Shown in pieces: positions 1 through 13,559 of a DNA stretch of 64,000 nucleotides. The translations under genes were made by a program, and so were the position numbers. Numbering within the stretch: position 1 is the first letter of the stretch; each line of letters opens with the position of its first letter. The notes under the pieces were generated by a model. It worked only from the letters and a program-made list of their open reading frames with translations, searched no databases and had not been told where the DNA came from. This DNA is from Amaurobius ferox (Eukaryota; Arthropoda; Arachnida; Araneae; Amaurobiidae), in assembly GCA_951213105.1 (NCBI GenBank), contig OX578142.1, positions 120,747,354 to 120,811,353 on the forward strand, written 5' to 3'.

Positions 1-33
1 GAAGTGGGAAACTTATTTCTTGATAACCCTGTA
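1..33. mobile_element. Edge of an inverted-repeat element (truncated by window)
   Basis: The first bases end in ACCCTGTA before a TA run. Read on the minus strand this starts TACAGGGT, the same terminus as the inverted-repeat elements at 19978 and 20847. Only one end is visible, so the call rests on that short motif. Confidence 0.25.
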
Positions 34-51
34 TATATATATATATATATA

Positions 52-2631
52 ATAATTATTCTTAAATAAAAAGGTGAAGGAGTTAAATATATACTTGCAT
101 TAAAATTAGTTTCTTGATACTGATATAAATGAAGAATGTTATCATTCTAATATAGATTACTCTATTTGAATGAAAAACATCAGGAATCATATATTTATAT
201 ATATTTTTATTTTTTGATTTATGAAAATTTATTTTGTTTCACTTTTTCTTAATTTCTATACTAATTCTTATATATATATATACATATATAGTTGAACCTG
301 CCTTAAACGGAATTCAGGGGACCAGAAGAATTTTCATTCTTGAAAAGGTTTCCATTTCATGAAGATCATTTTAGGAAAAGCAAAGTTTAAAAATTTAGCT
401 GAAAATGCTGATAGTTCATATGTAATTGCTTGCTCACTTAACTGTTGGCTTATTATTATACCTTAAAACCTAGATGAATTGACTAATAGGCAAAATATTG
501 CTGCTTACTATAAAAAAAAAATAAGAAAACAATGTGAGATGAACTTTTAAAATAATCCAAAATGTTTTCTTGGACATGTGTCTTACTAATGATGCGACTT
601 TCAGTTAAAAATTGTGTATTGATTAATATTTCTAGCATTTCGGAGTCTCTCTGATTAAAGGAAAATTCTTGAAGCTCTGAAATTGCTTTCAGAAAATCGT
701 GATATAATTTAATAGAAAGTTCTGTGAAAAATGGTTCTCATGGAAATAAATGGCTAAAATAGTTGGATGATTTTTCCATTCTCTGTTCATTACAACAAGT
801 GCTTTTATTAACAAAATATTTTAAATTGGCCATTCGTTTCTGCGTTGTGCAGGTTCCGTTTCACACAGGGGAAAATAACATGAATTTCCTAGATATTTGG
901 ACAGGGCTAAAAATATTTTCTGCTTATTACAGTTTTTCGTTTCAAACAGATTCAACTGTATTTATTATCTTTTATATAATGAAGGTTTAGTTCAAAAAGT
1001 TGTACAGAGCAGTTTTGCTGATATACAAACTCCTACATTTTTTAATTGCTACAAGTGACTTTTAATGTAATTTCATTTTCTGTATTCTAATAAAGTGTTA
1101 TAAAGTATCGATAACTGGATTTAGAAAGTTTATATTTAAAATAAGAGTTTATATTCAACACTCAATTTTTTAGCATGAAATACTCAAATGATGAATTTCA
1201 GTTAATTCAGAAAGGAATTGTTGACTAAAACAAAAAATGGACAATATCTTTGATGCATATTTATATGTCTAGATTTTGCAAACAATCAACAATAGTATTC
1301 GATTGACATCATACACATAAATTACAATAGCTTAGGGCAATACAAATATTGCAATTTCTTTTATAGATGTCATAAAAAATTAACTGCAAAAGATAAAAAA
1401 GGTAAAAGTGAATTATTTTTATTAAATTAAAGCAATTTATATTTAAAAGCAAAAAAAAATTATAAGATCTATTTATTGAAACCGCAACTTAAAACCATGG
1501 GGTTTCTCAAAGCATATAAAGAAGAGCAAATATAAAATTTTGGTATATATTGATAAAATGTTTATAACACTTGCCTCGAACTCAAGACAACGATAGCTAA
1601 TAAAAATTTTACATTTTAAACAAAATTTTCAAGTCTACTAATCTTTCTAAATTTTAATAATATAAAAGAATATTTTTTGCAAAGTTGTCAAATATAAGGA
1701 ATTTCTGCTTTAGTAATATTATTTATTACCTGTACATATACATACTTTTGTAACTCCTCCGAGCTGTAGAAAAATTATACCAAATATACAGTTTTACTCA
1801 TTTGTTAATTTTTAGATGCAATTTTCATTGTACTGCACTTTAATTCCTTAATAATTAATTTGTGACATTTCTAAATACCGATATTTTTTTCCTTTCGTTA
1901 ATAAAAATTAATGTTTTTCTAAAATATTGGAAAATTTTTCTGTATGATACCTGAAAGTAAATAATACATTTTACATTCATAGTCAGTTTCCTGATTAATT
2001 TCTGTCTCTTTGGCATTGATTATTCTATATACATTATTACATTTTTATATACATAGTATAATGTATAAGGTTAGTATTGAGACAGAGTCAAAAATTTGAA
2101 TTCAAGTTTTCAACGGCAGAGCATGTTTCAAGCATGCCTGAATATGAATAAAATATTTTTGAAGTGATGTCTGTGAAGACAGTATTTCCCAAACCGATGA
2201 AACAATTCGAACAAAATTTGGTACAAAAATTGCAACTAGTGAAGACTATTGTTTTGAAAAGCAATCAAATGTTCAAAAGAACCACAAATTTTTAAATGAA
2301 ATTTCGAAAAAGTCATCAAAAAATCAAAACTTTTAATAAAGTTATGCAAATAATCATTTTTTATGTAATTTTTCATTACAAAAGAATTGAAACACATTTT
2401 AGAATACTAGCATGAACCATTCTCGAGGTATTGCACAATTTTCAAATAAATTTATCAAAAAATTATATAAAATAAAAAAATGATTACCTTTTCTGAAATA
2501 TGTTCGCTTTTCATATGTAATATTATGCGATAAATTTGTTTACATCATTCTTATGGATCTAACTCATTCCATTCATGAGAGAAGATATTTTGGGTAATAG
2601 TTTTGTATTTGGATGCTAGTAGTTATTTATT
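52..2631. other. AT-rich 3' flank of CCNY, no gene recognised
   Basis: No coding signal is recognised; the open frames are short and low-complexity. Around 290-340 there is a single end reminiscent of a Tigger/pogo terminus (GAACCTGCCTTAAACGG, then GGGGACCAG), with no partner end found. Confidence 0.5.
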
Positions 2632-3150
2632 TACTATAAGAATAACCTATTTTTCCGTCCATAACACTTGGCAAAATTTTGGTGACGAATTTGGTGGTAT
2701 ATCACCAAAATAAAGAAAATTGATAAAAATAAAACTAAATAAATGAAAATAATGATTCACTGATGAAAATTAAATACCTTGGAAAGAATATAAGAATCTG
2801 CTATAGGAATAACCTATTTTCTTTATCTGTAAAATGCTTGGCAAAATTTTGGCAATAAATTTGGCAGAATATCATCTGGTGATCTTTTTAAATATTGCCA
2901 AATTGATGAAATGTCACAAAATTGATAAAAATTATGCTAAATGGGAGTTAATGTTTTGCAAATTTTGAATTACGTCATATAACGAGCATACCATCTAGTA
3001 TATAAGTAATGCTCTTCTCGCTGTTTGTCTGTAATACTGGGCGATACATTTGGCAAACGTAGCAAATAATCTAGCAAAATATCACCAACTTGGCAATATT
3101 TTGCCCCAGATTGACGAAAACATTGTCAAAATTGCAAAAATGATGCCAAG
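2632..3150. repeat. Degenerate direct repeat, period about 167 bp
   Basis: The string AATAACCTAT followed by CTTGGCAAAATTTTGG occurs at about 2641 and again at about 2808. A weaker third version near 3000-3100 has GGCGATACATTTGGCAAA. The units share the theme of TTTGGCA and ATATCACC words. No coding potential is seen. Confidence 0.5.
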
Positions 3151-3784
3151 TTATTGAAAATGATGCCTAATTGATGAATTAATTATTAAGTTATCTTCAT
3201 GTAATATATTGCTTATTGAGGATGCTATTAATATTGATAATTGTCAATTTAGAGTTGCGTGAAATATAAATTAATTGGATACTTCGAAATAGTTTTATAT
3301 GTTGTCATCCTGAAAAGCACCAAATGTATAATTCAACATTACAAACAAGGTGGCGTGGATCTTAATTATTATTTTATCACTGTGAAAGAAGTAATTCATT
3401 GCATTATATAAGGAAAGTCATGTGTTGCCCACATCAGAAATTTTTTTTTTGTAACAGAAAGCTAATGACACTTTATCAATATAAAAGTATTTATTAAAAT
3501 TTATTTACTAATTAAAAATTCAGTATTTCATGTTGAAAATTCAGAGATGATTTTTACATCTGGTGAATAACTGCAAAAGGGAAAAATACCTGTCATTTGT
3601 CATATATATCTGTTTAAATTGTAAAATTATATTATATGTGCACTTTAAATTTCATGCTACTATTAAGTATTTGATATTATTTTAATGGATGCTTAGAAGG
3701 GTATATATATTTTATAATAGTTTTGTTTATCATGTTTTCATTTTAAGTTACTTTCATTCATTTTGTATACAAGTAACTTGTTAC

Positions 3785-6700
3785 TAGGGATGTTCCAATA
3801 TCTGATTCCAATTATCAGTTTCATCAATATATCAGTATTTTCCCTATACCAATGATAAACCAACATTTAAGAACCCATATTTCTTTTCTTCTTAGTTTTA
3901 TACTTCAGCATTGAGAAAATAGGTATTCTTTAACTGCCTTTCGTCCTGAAACAGAACAATATACAAAAAGATACTAAACTACAAAAATATCTCACTAGCC
4001 TAAAAGGGATACACTGGAGGTCAGGGATAAGTCTGTTGGTTCCTGTGCATTTGCATGAAAGGGAAACTCGAAGGTCATTCGGTGCTACATTCAAATGTTT
4101 ATAGTCAATGGTCATACTCCTCTGTTATTTATTTTTCTTTAGAATACTATGGAGAACTTTAACTCCATAGCAAAATACATAAATGGAATCCCTTTTTAAA
4201 ACTGAGCAAGTCAGGCATAAGCAAGATACATGGGACTTAAATAAAACCATTCCAAATCAGATATATAGTATAGATATTGTACTTGGTATTTCTGTTGAAG
4301 ACAGTTGCCAGAGTAGGCAACATTTCACTAATAGGACTACTTTTGAACACTTATCGCGATTTTTTGAAACAAAATAACTAAAATACTAAAAATTAACACT
4401 GGGGTTTCCCTTCATGGATCCTGCAGTAACTGTGTATTTCGTGACCGTACAACACTTAGACCTCCCGCTACAGACTGCACACACACATGCATGCATCTTT
4501 CTTTATTATGTAAGAAGAAGACTGAATGCTACTTATAAAAGCGTATACAAGGAATATTTTTTATGTATACCCAGAAATGTTTAACCACTTCTAAGAGGGA
4601 CAGAAACTTGCAATTTGATGCACATGATTTCAAGTGGTATAACTGGTTAGAAAATTCTAAAAATTAATCTATAAGGGTGGGTAGGGCGATTTTATTTTCC
4701 ATATCTGGTTCATATTTGATTAAATCTCACTATTGTAACAGATATGAATAACCACTCTTGTACAGAAGTTAATATAAAGTTCAATATTCATCCTCATTAT
4801 CCTACTATTTTCTTTACTCATTTTACTTGCATTTTTCCCCATAAATTCATTTTGCATTAGCTGAATTAAAAGTAGAAAAAAAAAAGCAAAACATCTACTA
4901 TAACCTCTCCCGAAAGAAAAATAAATAAATAAAGTAGAAAGGGAGATAAAAAGATCATGAATGGTACGCTCCCCCACCTGCCCAATAAATTGCCAGTTTC
5001 TTTTTCTTTACAAGAATCTGTTTAATTATTCTTTGTTTGGTGTCAATTTGGGCAAAAAGTTTTGAAAATCTGAACTCTAAGAATTTTTGCCGAAAACTAA
5101 TATTTACAAATATAATAATTTTGACTGGAATTCTCTGATGTTCCCAACGCATTATTTACGAAAAATTTGCGAAATATTGCGAAAATGTTGTTTTCATGAA
5201 GTGTTTACATTGAGTCATAGTCAAATCAACACAGAGTGAGAGCAAAAGTTAGGGATTATGAAGGCTGTGGTCAACAATTTCATTTCGCGTTTGTGGTAAT
5301 GTTGGGATTAAGGATGTTAAGAGTGGGGTTAATATATTTTTTTTACCACAAGGGAAAACTTATTTTCCAGTTAATATTTTGATTTTCTCATTCAAAAGAA
5401 TATAGTATTGAGAAAGTATTATTTTCACGAAACTTTTTGATTTTGAGGCCACTATATGTTTTAGGGTGTTTCTGAACACATTTTGACTAATTTTAACATG
5501 ATCTCTGTCTGTGGCTTATTTCTTTTATATACGATGCCAAAAATATTAATGAATTTTCACAAAATTTTATATTTGGTTTGTTAATGAAAAATCTAGAACT
5601 AGATAGAATTTTTTAAAATTTGAATGAAAATTTCAAAATTTTATATTTCCTTATGATGGCAGCATAGGTCAAAATTCGACATAATCATGCATAAAAGGGG
5701 TTATTTATAGCTCAATGATTACAAAACTTTTCATTTCAATCATTGTTGTGAAAATAGCTGTGATGCAATTTTTTTGTCCGTGATGTCAATAGTAATACCC
5801 GAGAGGGGATTTATCTCCCTGAGATACTACTAAAAGTGTGATCCCTGGAGAGTGCAAGTGATCAAGCATCAGCTGACATAGTGGCAAGTTTGCAAATAAG
5901 TGGTTCGTAGTTCATATACATGCTGGAATAATGATTCTTTTCTTTTAAAAGAATTCCTTACATACTTAAATACTTCAGTGTATAATAACTGATTTTTCAA
6001 ATAGCATAGCATACCCAGCAGTGTGCTACAGCATGTTTTTGTTAATTGCATAAATTACAACTTTTTTATTGGGATCAGATTGGAGACACAGACTCGTGAC
6101 CAGTGCTGTCAACAAAATTTTCAGGCCCCTATGCATTAAATGCGCCTTTACTGCCCTCTATTTCACAAGTTATTGACCTTTTTACATAAACTGTTTACGC
6201 AGTCTGGGGTCCAAAGCCTCCTTTTGCTCCTACCTGTCGTTGGCCCTACTCACGATGGGTTCAAGCTTGGTTTATTCATCAGTTGATGTACATAGGCTTT
6301 CTTTTCCGTTTTCTGCCTCCTCAACAAATTTTCATTGAACTATTGCATAACCACAGTGCAGACAATAATTTCCTGAAAGGCTGCTGGGAATGTTTGTTGC
6401 TACAAATGTCTTCTGCCAAAAGTGCAGAAAAGATTATAAAATGATGTTTATTACAAATAGCAATAGTTAGCAATACTCAAATGTGTCTCCTCAGAAATAG
6501 ACAAAAACGTTTTGATTAAGATATGGTTTCCTTCCTTTTTTTTTATTATTTATGGTATTTCTATTCTCTTTTATCAGTGATTACAATCTGAAATTTTTTG
6601 TATTTTATATAATTTTTTTTTTCCTGTTTCCTACAGAACAATTTTTTCACTCTGTGCACATTAATGTAAATTATTTATTATTTCACAATCATTCTTTTAC

Positions 6701-6939
6701 TTTGTTTTTCAGAAGAGCGTATAAAATATTTATTAACATGTGCGTCATAAGTTTTTTTCATTTTGTAACATTTATGAAGGTGGCTAGTTATAAATTATGG
6801 CTGAAATAAGTTTTATACAGCAATTATAAATTTGTTATATATTAAAATAGCAATTTAATTGGTATCGGATTATATCAGTTTTACGGTAATCTGATTAATC
6901 TGATAGTATTGGTTCTTTATTGGTTTTGCGACATCCCTA
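3785..6939. mobile_element. hAT-like DNA transposon, non-autonomous or decayed
   Basis: The left end reads TAGGGATGTTCCAATATCTG. The right end, read on the minus strand, begins TAGGGATGTCGCAAAACC. Both continue into ATCAG/ATCGG-rich subterminal sequence typical of hAT ends. The flanking 8-mers are CTTGTTAC (3777-3784) and CTTGCTAT (6940-6947), a plausible 8-bp target duplication with two changes. The 3.15-kb interior has only short frames (for example 4183-4377 and 6552-6809), and none resembles a transposase. Boundaries and class are inferred from the ends. Confidence 0.55.
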
Positions 6940-6947
6940 CTTGCTAT

Positions 6948-9886
6948 AAACATTTTGTCGAATTTTGTCAACAAAAAAATTATATTAATTAGAACTGTAT
7001 TTTCATGCATTCATTTAAAGTCTAAAATATATTGAATTGTATTTTATTTGTGAGAAATTTTCTTAAAACTGAAGATTGTCTTTCTATTTTAAGTATATAG
7101 TCTTTCCATTTATATTCTATTTTAATTGTTTTCTCTATGCCAAAAAATTCTATGATTATTTTATACAAATGCTAATTTTTAATAGAAAATGTGCATATTC
7201 TTTTCATGTACCATACAATTAATCTACGGCTATATAATTTTTTTCTTGTATGATAATCAGTGCTTCGAACAAGATTTTTAAAAATATATTTTAAGCATTA
7301 TTATATACTTTTCTGCATTTGTGTGCTAGATTTCTCCTTAAATGATGTCATACAAATATCTTTAAATATAATTCTATAAAAAATCTTTTGAGAAACATCA
7401 CTATGTTAAGAATGGCAGGAAAATAAGTCCATTGTTTATCTAAATGCCCTGAACTGAAGAGCTAAGCCCAGTAACAAAGGAAGAAAATGATGATTCCGAG
7501 GATCATGGCTCTATGCACGTCGGAACCAATAAAAAATAAATTCAAAAATATAAATCTAACTTTGAAGAAGTATTTGTTTTGCAAAAAATCTGATGTGGGC
7601 AGTTTATGGCTTTTCCAACAAACTCAAATTTGTTCGCAAAATAATTTTTCACCTAAAGAGTGTGATTATGCAATTCATTACGTATTGTCATGCATTGTTG
7701 AGAGTGCATAACAATCTTTTTCCATTCATCTATATCCTCCAATTATTGCACAATATTCAAACTAAACTTGCTTATTTTTATGTTTTGATTAATTTAAAAG
7801 AAATATTTTACAAAATTAACCACATGTTATGAGAGATAACTATGATGGAAAAGTAAGATGATTCTTATAGTTACTATTCTCATGCAGTGCTTTGAACTTA
7901 AAGGCTTTTTCTTTTTAAATATTTCATATTTTCAAATTGTAAGTTTGTATTTATTATTTTAACGTTTATTCTAAAACATATTTTTTAAATTGATAATATA
8001 TTAAATAAAATAAAAACAAATTAATAAAAATTTTGTGAGCATTACATGCAGGAAAAATTAAATTATATTTTGATAATTACAGTTAAGAAAAAAAAATCCA
8101 TTTTTTAAACTTCAAATTCCTTCATTTAATTTTACTTCTTAAAAATAAATCACTGAAATTTACAGTTTTTTTCTTCTAAGGTTAGTAGGTATGGGGAAAT
8201 AATTTTTACCTAATAAGACCCAGTTATAAATTCCTGGGATCCAGAATTTTCTATATCCAGTGCCTGCTGTGATATATGTATCATAGAATATATTTCAAAA
8301 GCTATTGACATTTAACAAGTATTTTATCATAAATAACTAATACATTTATACATTTGTTATATTCATTGAAATATGAAAATAAAGTGCAATATGCAAATTT
8401 GTGATAATGCCTTTGGATAAATTTGTATTACTACAAGTGATACAAATTATGCATTAGTTATGCTACAAATGATACAAATTAGGCATTGCTACAAAGATGA
8501 TACAAATTTCAGTTCTGCCTGATACAAATGAGACTAGTGTGAGCGTGATCTCTGCTATTGCCAAATATCTATCGGAAAGTAATTCTGTCTGACCTTTATC
8601 ACAATTCAAACAACAGTAAATAGTATGTACAATGAACATTGAGAAAACCTGAAGAATTTTTATAAGAAACTTATGATTTGGCTCTTTTCAAAATTCCTTA
8701 TGTTTTGACTTTTTTTAATTTAAATTATGATCTGGGAATATGTGTATTAGAATGAATCTATTTTGCTAACCTTATTTTTTTCATTTGGCTACAGTTTTTT
8801 TTGTTTATTAGTCAAATTGCTAAAGTTAGTTAAGAGCAAGTGAGAACCCTGGCTGCATGCCATAAATTTATTTACAAGTAAATTATCCAACCATAATATA
8901 CCAAACTTATATCAATTACTAAACTATTCAGAATTTAAAACACAGTTTAATGTTGTTTAAATAAACTTCAAACTCAGAATTATAAAAAATATAAACCATT
9001 TATAAATTTGTACTTATAAGTTATAGGAGCAATAACTCCAAGAAAAATAATAAATTAATTTCTACATAAAACAGACGTAAAACTGCAAAATGCAATTTAA
9101 AGAAATTTGTATCACAGGATTGCCACCTAAACTGGAAAATAAAATCCCCTATAATCATTTTTTTTCAGGTTTTTATTAGTAATTATTAAAACTTTGCCAA
9201 TTACCAAATAAGCTAAAGTAATATAACAGTATATATGATACTTTTAAAAGGGTTTAAGATTCAAAATTTAATTCTAAATTAAAAAGTTTCAAAATTTTAA
9301 TTGAATTTTTTAGTCACATTAGTATTAATAACTGTTCAACTAAGAGAAATTAAAATTTATTGTGATATGCATATTTTAAAGCATTTCTGCTCTTTATTTG
9401 CAATATTTCAAAAATTTTATTGTTTTGTACTTTGAAACAGTGTTTTCCAAATATTGTATTGATAAATGCTTTTAAAGATTAAAGATTTTGTGAATTGAAA
9501 ATTAATGCATTTTACTTAAAGAAAAACACTTTTGAGCACTCTATCTAAATTAACACAATGAGTTGAAAAAATAAAATTTAAATAAAATTAAAAAAATAAT
9601 TGTAGCATAGTGAAACATTTACAGGGTTTTAATTTATATTTTAAAACTTACAAATCTACGACTAAGTGGGATTTCTTCCCTAGATTACTAAAACACCTGT
9701 TTGACATCACTTCAGTTTGTTAATAAAAATAATTAGATGAAAGTTTTTCTAACCTCAGTCAAAACTATCCAGCTATATCAAAACATTTGATGGCCCATAT
9801 TTATCAGTACTGAATTTGCAAATAATGTAATAAAAGCTAAATACAGCACATTACTAAATGCAGTATCCAATATACAAATACAGATC
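6948..9886. other. AT-rich flank with weak short repeats, no gene recognised
   Basis: Nothing codes here that I recognise. At 8430-8520 the phrase GCTACAAATGATACAAATTA recurs about three times with ~30-bp spacing. Confidence 0.5.
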
Positions 9887-10969
9887 TTAACCCTTTCGCG
9901 ACGATCGGCACGCCCACGTGCCAGCTGCGAACTTGCATTCAAGGACGAACGGCACGCACTTGGGCCGGAGGAAATTTTACCCTAAAGGACGACTGGCATG
10001 TATTGGTGTTTCTACGTGGAACGTTTTAATTTGAATGTATTTGTCTACTAGATGGCGTTAAATGCCCGTGGAAGCAACTTAAATGTATTTTGTAGATATT
10101 TGACCTTGGCACAAGGAGAATCCAATGAATTATTTCTCCATTTGGAGGGATGAAACATGGTTCTGTAGCGTAAGCAAACAGCTCACTTCTTGCAGCATAA
10201 ACAATTTTATAATTGAGTTTCGGGTCTTGTTCTGATTTTGTCTTTTATTGATTTCGTTGTTGAATTAGAGGAATATAAGAGAGTTTTTTTTTTTTTGAGT
10301 GGGTGGGGAAGGGGGGGGGGGGGTAAAGGAATGTGCGGCAATGAAATGATTAGGTTATTTATGTTTTCATGGAAAGGAAGGCTGGGATTTCGTTAATATA
10401 TCCCATCGAAAAGGCCCAGATATGGAATAAAAATATATAAATCGTCAGAATCGGAATGAGGCTATAAATGGAATTTCCTTGTGTATACTGGAAAGGACAC
10501 GGGATTATCAAGCTCTGATGGTGAGTATGGAGAACACGTTGTGAAAACATTTCTAAGTGAACTTTTAGGAAAAGGATATACTTTGTATTTGGATAAATTT
10601 TTTACCTCTCCTGTACTTGCAAAGTATTTGTTGTCTAAGAATACGCATGTATGTGGTACAGTTTTAAAAAATCGGAAGGACATGCCAAAGAATTATCCAT
10701 CTGTACCTAAAACATATATACACTAAAATTTTTAATATTTTGATAAAAGAAAATTTGTATAAAAAATATACATCAAATAGAAAATAAGTATTTCCTTTCT
10801 TCCTGAAAAAAGTAGAATGCTGTGTTGAACGGGTGATTTTTAGTGAATTTTTTTCGAGAGTTAGGCTTAGCGCAAAAAAATAGCCGTCTTTTGGGCACAT
10901 TTCGGAAACGAAGCACTTCGTCCTTTGGGCCACGGTAGTTTCGGAATGCCGCCGTCCCGAAAGGGTTAA
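9887..10969. mobile_element. piggyBac-family relic with TTAA target sites
   Basis: The element is bounded by TTAA at 9887-9890 and 10966-10969. Immediately inside are matching ends: left CCCTTTCGCGACGATCGGCA, right (minus strand) CCCTTTCGGGACGGCGGCAT. TTAA duplication with CCC-starting ends is the piggyBac hallmark, and an internal transposase fragment agrees. Both ends are GC-rich compared with the flanks. At about 1.08 kb it is less than half the size of an autonomous copy. A T-run followed by a G-run sits at 10280-10323. Confidence 0.85.
10370..10726 (+). pseudogene. piggyBac transposase fragment (DDE_Tnp_1_7)
   Basis: The frame from about 10481 contains GKGYTLYLDKFFTSPVLAKY and later CGTVLKNRKDMPK, which match the middle of piggyBac transposases around the second catalytic Asp (the D of YLDKFFTSP). 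Just upstream, across frameshifts, residues like YIPSKRPRYGIK and SESE.GYKWNF can be read; this is the conserved stretch before that motif. The N-terminal domain, the first catalytic Asp region and the C-terminal cysteine-rich domain are missing, and the frame stops at 10724-10726. It lies inside the TTAA-bounded element and is certainly inactive. Confidence 0.85.
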
Positions 10970-11149
10970 ATATCAAACAAAATATAATCATGTAGGTAAG
11001 TGGTACATTGTTTTGTGACTTTTCTTGCATTTTAATACCCACTAACAACAATTTTGTATTTTTTGTAACATGTAAATTTTCGTTAAATTTCACGAATACA
11101 TGATTAACTGAGCATACGGAATTTTGCAAAATGCAGCCATGTAACACAA

Positions 11150-11390
11150 AATCTAACCTTATTTAAGATTTTTGCATTAAATTAACTTAATAAAAAAAAC
11201 TTTTGCACACTGAATAACAATTAGGTTATATAAGTGTGCATATTAAGTTTGAGCATGATGCAATCAAGTTGCGCAAAATCAAATTTCATTTTTGAACTGT
11301 TCATATCAAATTATTGTAATATACTAAATTTGGTGTAAATCAAATAAAAATTGCAATACTGAAAAATGTGCATGTGCATAACTCACTAAT
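11150..11390. repeat. Degenerate repeat block, left of Tigger insertion
   Basis: The phrase ACTAAATTTGGTGTAAATCAA near 11322 resembles units on the far side of the Tigger element (for example AACTAAATTTGGTGTCAATT near 15067). This suggests the Tigger landed inside an older repeat. Confidence 0.35.
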
Positions 11391-11865
11391 ACAGGTAACC
11401 CCCATATAACACAGCATTTCTACAACACGGTTTCATTCTAACACGATTTGAGAATTGGGGAAATCCTGGTAGAACACAGCTTCCCACATGGTTTAGGTCC
11501 AACACGATTATATAGATGGTGACACAAAATGGTATGAGAATGGGGAATTCCTGTGCAGGACACTACGTTGTGAGTACCAGTCATGCAGGTACTGTCATTC
11601 GATATACTTCATTACAGCAAACATGTGTATTGTGTCGGATTTGAGTATAGAATTTTAGAATATCAAAAATTTAATTTTTTTTGTTCATAGGTTTATGGAT
11701 ATGTGTTATTGAACCTTCTAAAGAAATGTAAACCATTTGTGTGTGTGTGTGGGTGTGAATAAAATTATAGGCCTGAATTATGTCTGACAGAAATAAAAGT
11801 ACTTCTCAATAAACATTTCACTTCCTAGAATTAAAAACATAGTTTTTGGACCAACTTATAAAAAA

Positions 11866-11867
11866 GT

Positions 11868-11898
<31 letters not shown>

Positions 11899-11902
11899 GG
11901 GG
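11866..11902. repeat. (GT)n followed by poly-G
   Basis: A GT dinucleotide run passes directly into about 22 consecutive G, inside the Tigger element. Confidence 0.9.
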
Positions 11903-12059
11903 TATCATGTGTGGTGACCATACAGAAAAATGAATAGAAAATTAGAGCTTTTGTTGTGCAGGTAACTTCGTTTTGCCAAATATGACAGCACCAATAACCC
12001 AGAGCACCAATAATTAAATAGATGGAAAAAAAAAAGCTCTTAGTTTTTGGATTGATGAC

Positions 12060-12890
12060 AGCTAAAAAAAACTGGATTTCACTAGATAACAAGGTTATAA
12101 CAGAGGAAGCTTTAAAAATTAAGTGAAAAAGGAATTTATTTAAGAGAGTTGGGGTTAATAGAGCATCCACATCCTCTATTAGCCCTGACTTCGTTGCTAG
12201 CAAAGGTTGGTTTGAGTGTTTTAAAAATGCTTCTCATTACAGAATATAAAAATAGAAGGAGAAAGTGCATCAACTGATTTTAAAGCTACCAAAACGTAAG
12301 AGTGGATATACAACACATCCAGTTTTTACTGCCAGAGAGACGTAATACAACTTCACTAATTTAGCCGTTAAACCGAGAAGCTACAGCTACATTTAAAAGT
12401 CATTACATCAGGCAATCGTATCAATGGGTTTTGAATGAAATCAATGACAAATCTATTGAAGTCATGCAAACTCTTTATAATTTTTAATTGTATTAATCTC
12501 ATATCTTCATAGATCAAAGAAATAAAACCATCAACATTAAATGTCTGATGAAAAAATATATGACAGGAGCCAGTTCAAACTGGAAATTTAATTGAACCAA
12601 CAGGACAATGAAATTGATGTGATAGAACTTTCTAAGTCTGTAGGAGGAAAAGGTTTTGATGATATGAATTCTGAAGATATTCAAGAATTACTAGTAGAAG
12701 ACACTGATGAAGAAAATCTGGTGAAAATGGTGTCTGAGATTAATTCAGAGGTCGATAGCACAGATAGAAATACTAAAGTTCAAAATTTTAACCTAAAAAG
12801 CATACAAGGTGACACAGACACAAACATAGCCAAACAATTAGTTCTATTTTCCAAATGTAGATCCTTGCACTGAAAGAAGTGCAAAATTTA
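12060..12890 (+). pseudogene. Tigger/jerky-like transposase pseudogene (CENP-B HTH, DDE_1)
   Basis: Family landmarks appear in order with stops and frame changes between them. Near 12190 FVASKGWFECFKNAS matches the end of the CENP-B-type DNA-binding domain (the F.ASKGWF.RFK motif). Near 12265 IEGESAST.FKATKT follows. From about 12370 ATFKSHYIRQSYQWVLNEIN matches the region after the catalytic core. The frame 12592-12873 contains DVIELSKSVGGKGFDDMN and EDIQELLVEDTDEE, the acidic C-terminal tail. The central DDE part is largely deleted: only about 100 bp separate the HTH end from the post-DDE region. It is non-functional. Confidence 0.8.
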
Positions 12891-13317
12891 GGAGAGAACT
12901 TAACCAATGTTTAGCTCCATACAAAGAAATTTAAAAATATCTATCACAAAATTATAAACAAATGAAAATAACAGATTTTTGGTTAAAAGTAGAGCATAGA
13001 AATCAAGATGTTGCAGAAAAAACCCCTCAGAAAATGACAATATTTTGCCACAGAGAAAATACCCTTTTCAATGTTATTTAACAATGACGAAGAAAAGATT
13101 TTGTAATACATATTAATAACTTTTGATTAATTACTGATAGTTTTAATAAACATATCTTTCTTAGATATATAACAAAATAGTATAGTTTTGTTAATTTTTG
13201 GAACCTAAACATGCTTCTTGTATCGATCAACTTATATAACAGAATGACAAATCAATAGATTACAAAAGTCATTTTATTAAAAACATCCTTCAGCCATACA
13301 TACAATATTTTAAAAAA

Positions 13318-13359
13318 GCCAGAGCACTTTTGGGTATCATTATACTCTTCCTCAGTGGC
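13318..13359 (-). ncRNA. Hammerhead-like ribozyme motif (left arm), probably inactive
   Basis: Read on the minus strand: GCCA (stem I), CTGAGGA (fits the core CUGANGA), an extra A, hairpin GAGTAT-AATG-ATACCC, then AAAA where GAAA is expected, a tiny self-complementary stem III AGTGCT, C at the cleavage position, and TGGC closing stem I. Hammerheads with very short stem III are established for Penelope-like elements. The G expected at position 12 is A here, which should abolish cleavage. Confidence 0.55.
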
Positions 13360-13559
13360 GTTAAAAAAAAAAATAGCCAACATGCTTAAATACAATCCAC
13401 TACCGGCAAGCTGAATTTGCATATCCTAAAATTTACATTATCACAAAACATATTTTATGCATACACCAGATTGAAAAAATTACAAAAATTACAAAATCAA
13501 GATAACATGTTGTAATAAGTCAGCTTAAACATCAATATACAAAATTAAATTTTATAAAT

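Noticed and set aside
6552..6809. Phenylalanine-rich 85-codon frame resembling a membrane protein
   Set aside because: The hydrophobicity follows from T-rich DNA inside the hAT-like element; there are no conserved motifs.
11856..12203. Minus-strand frame of 115 codons with a proline run
   Set aside because: The proline run is the complement of the G tract at 11880-11902. The region is Tigger interior on the other strand.
12592..12873. 93-codon frame that could be taken for a stand-alone acidic host gene
   Set aside because: It is the C-terminal tail of the Tigger transposase, preceded in order by other transposase motifs and enclosed by Tigger ends.
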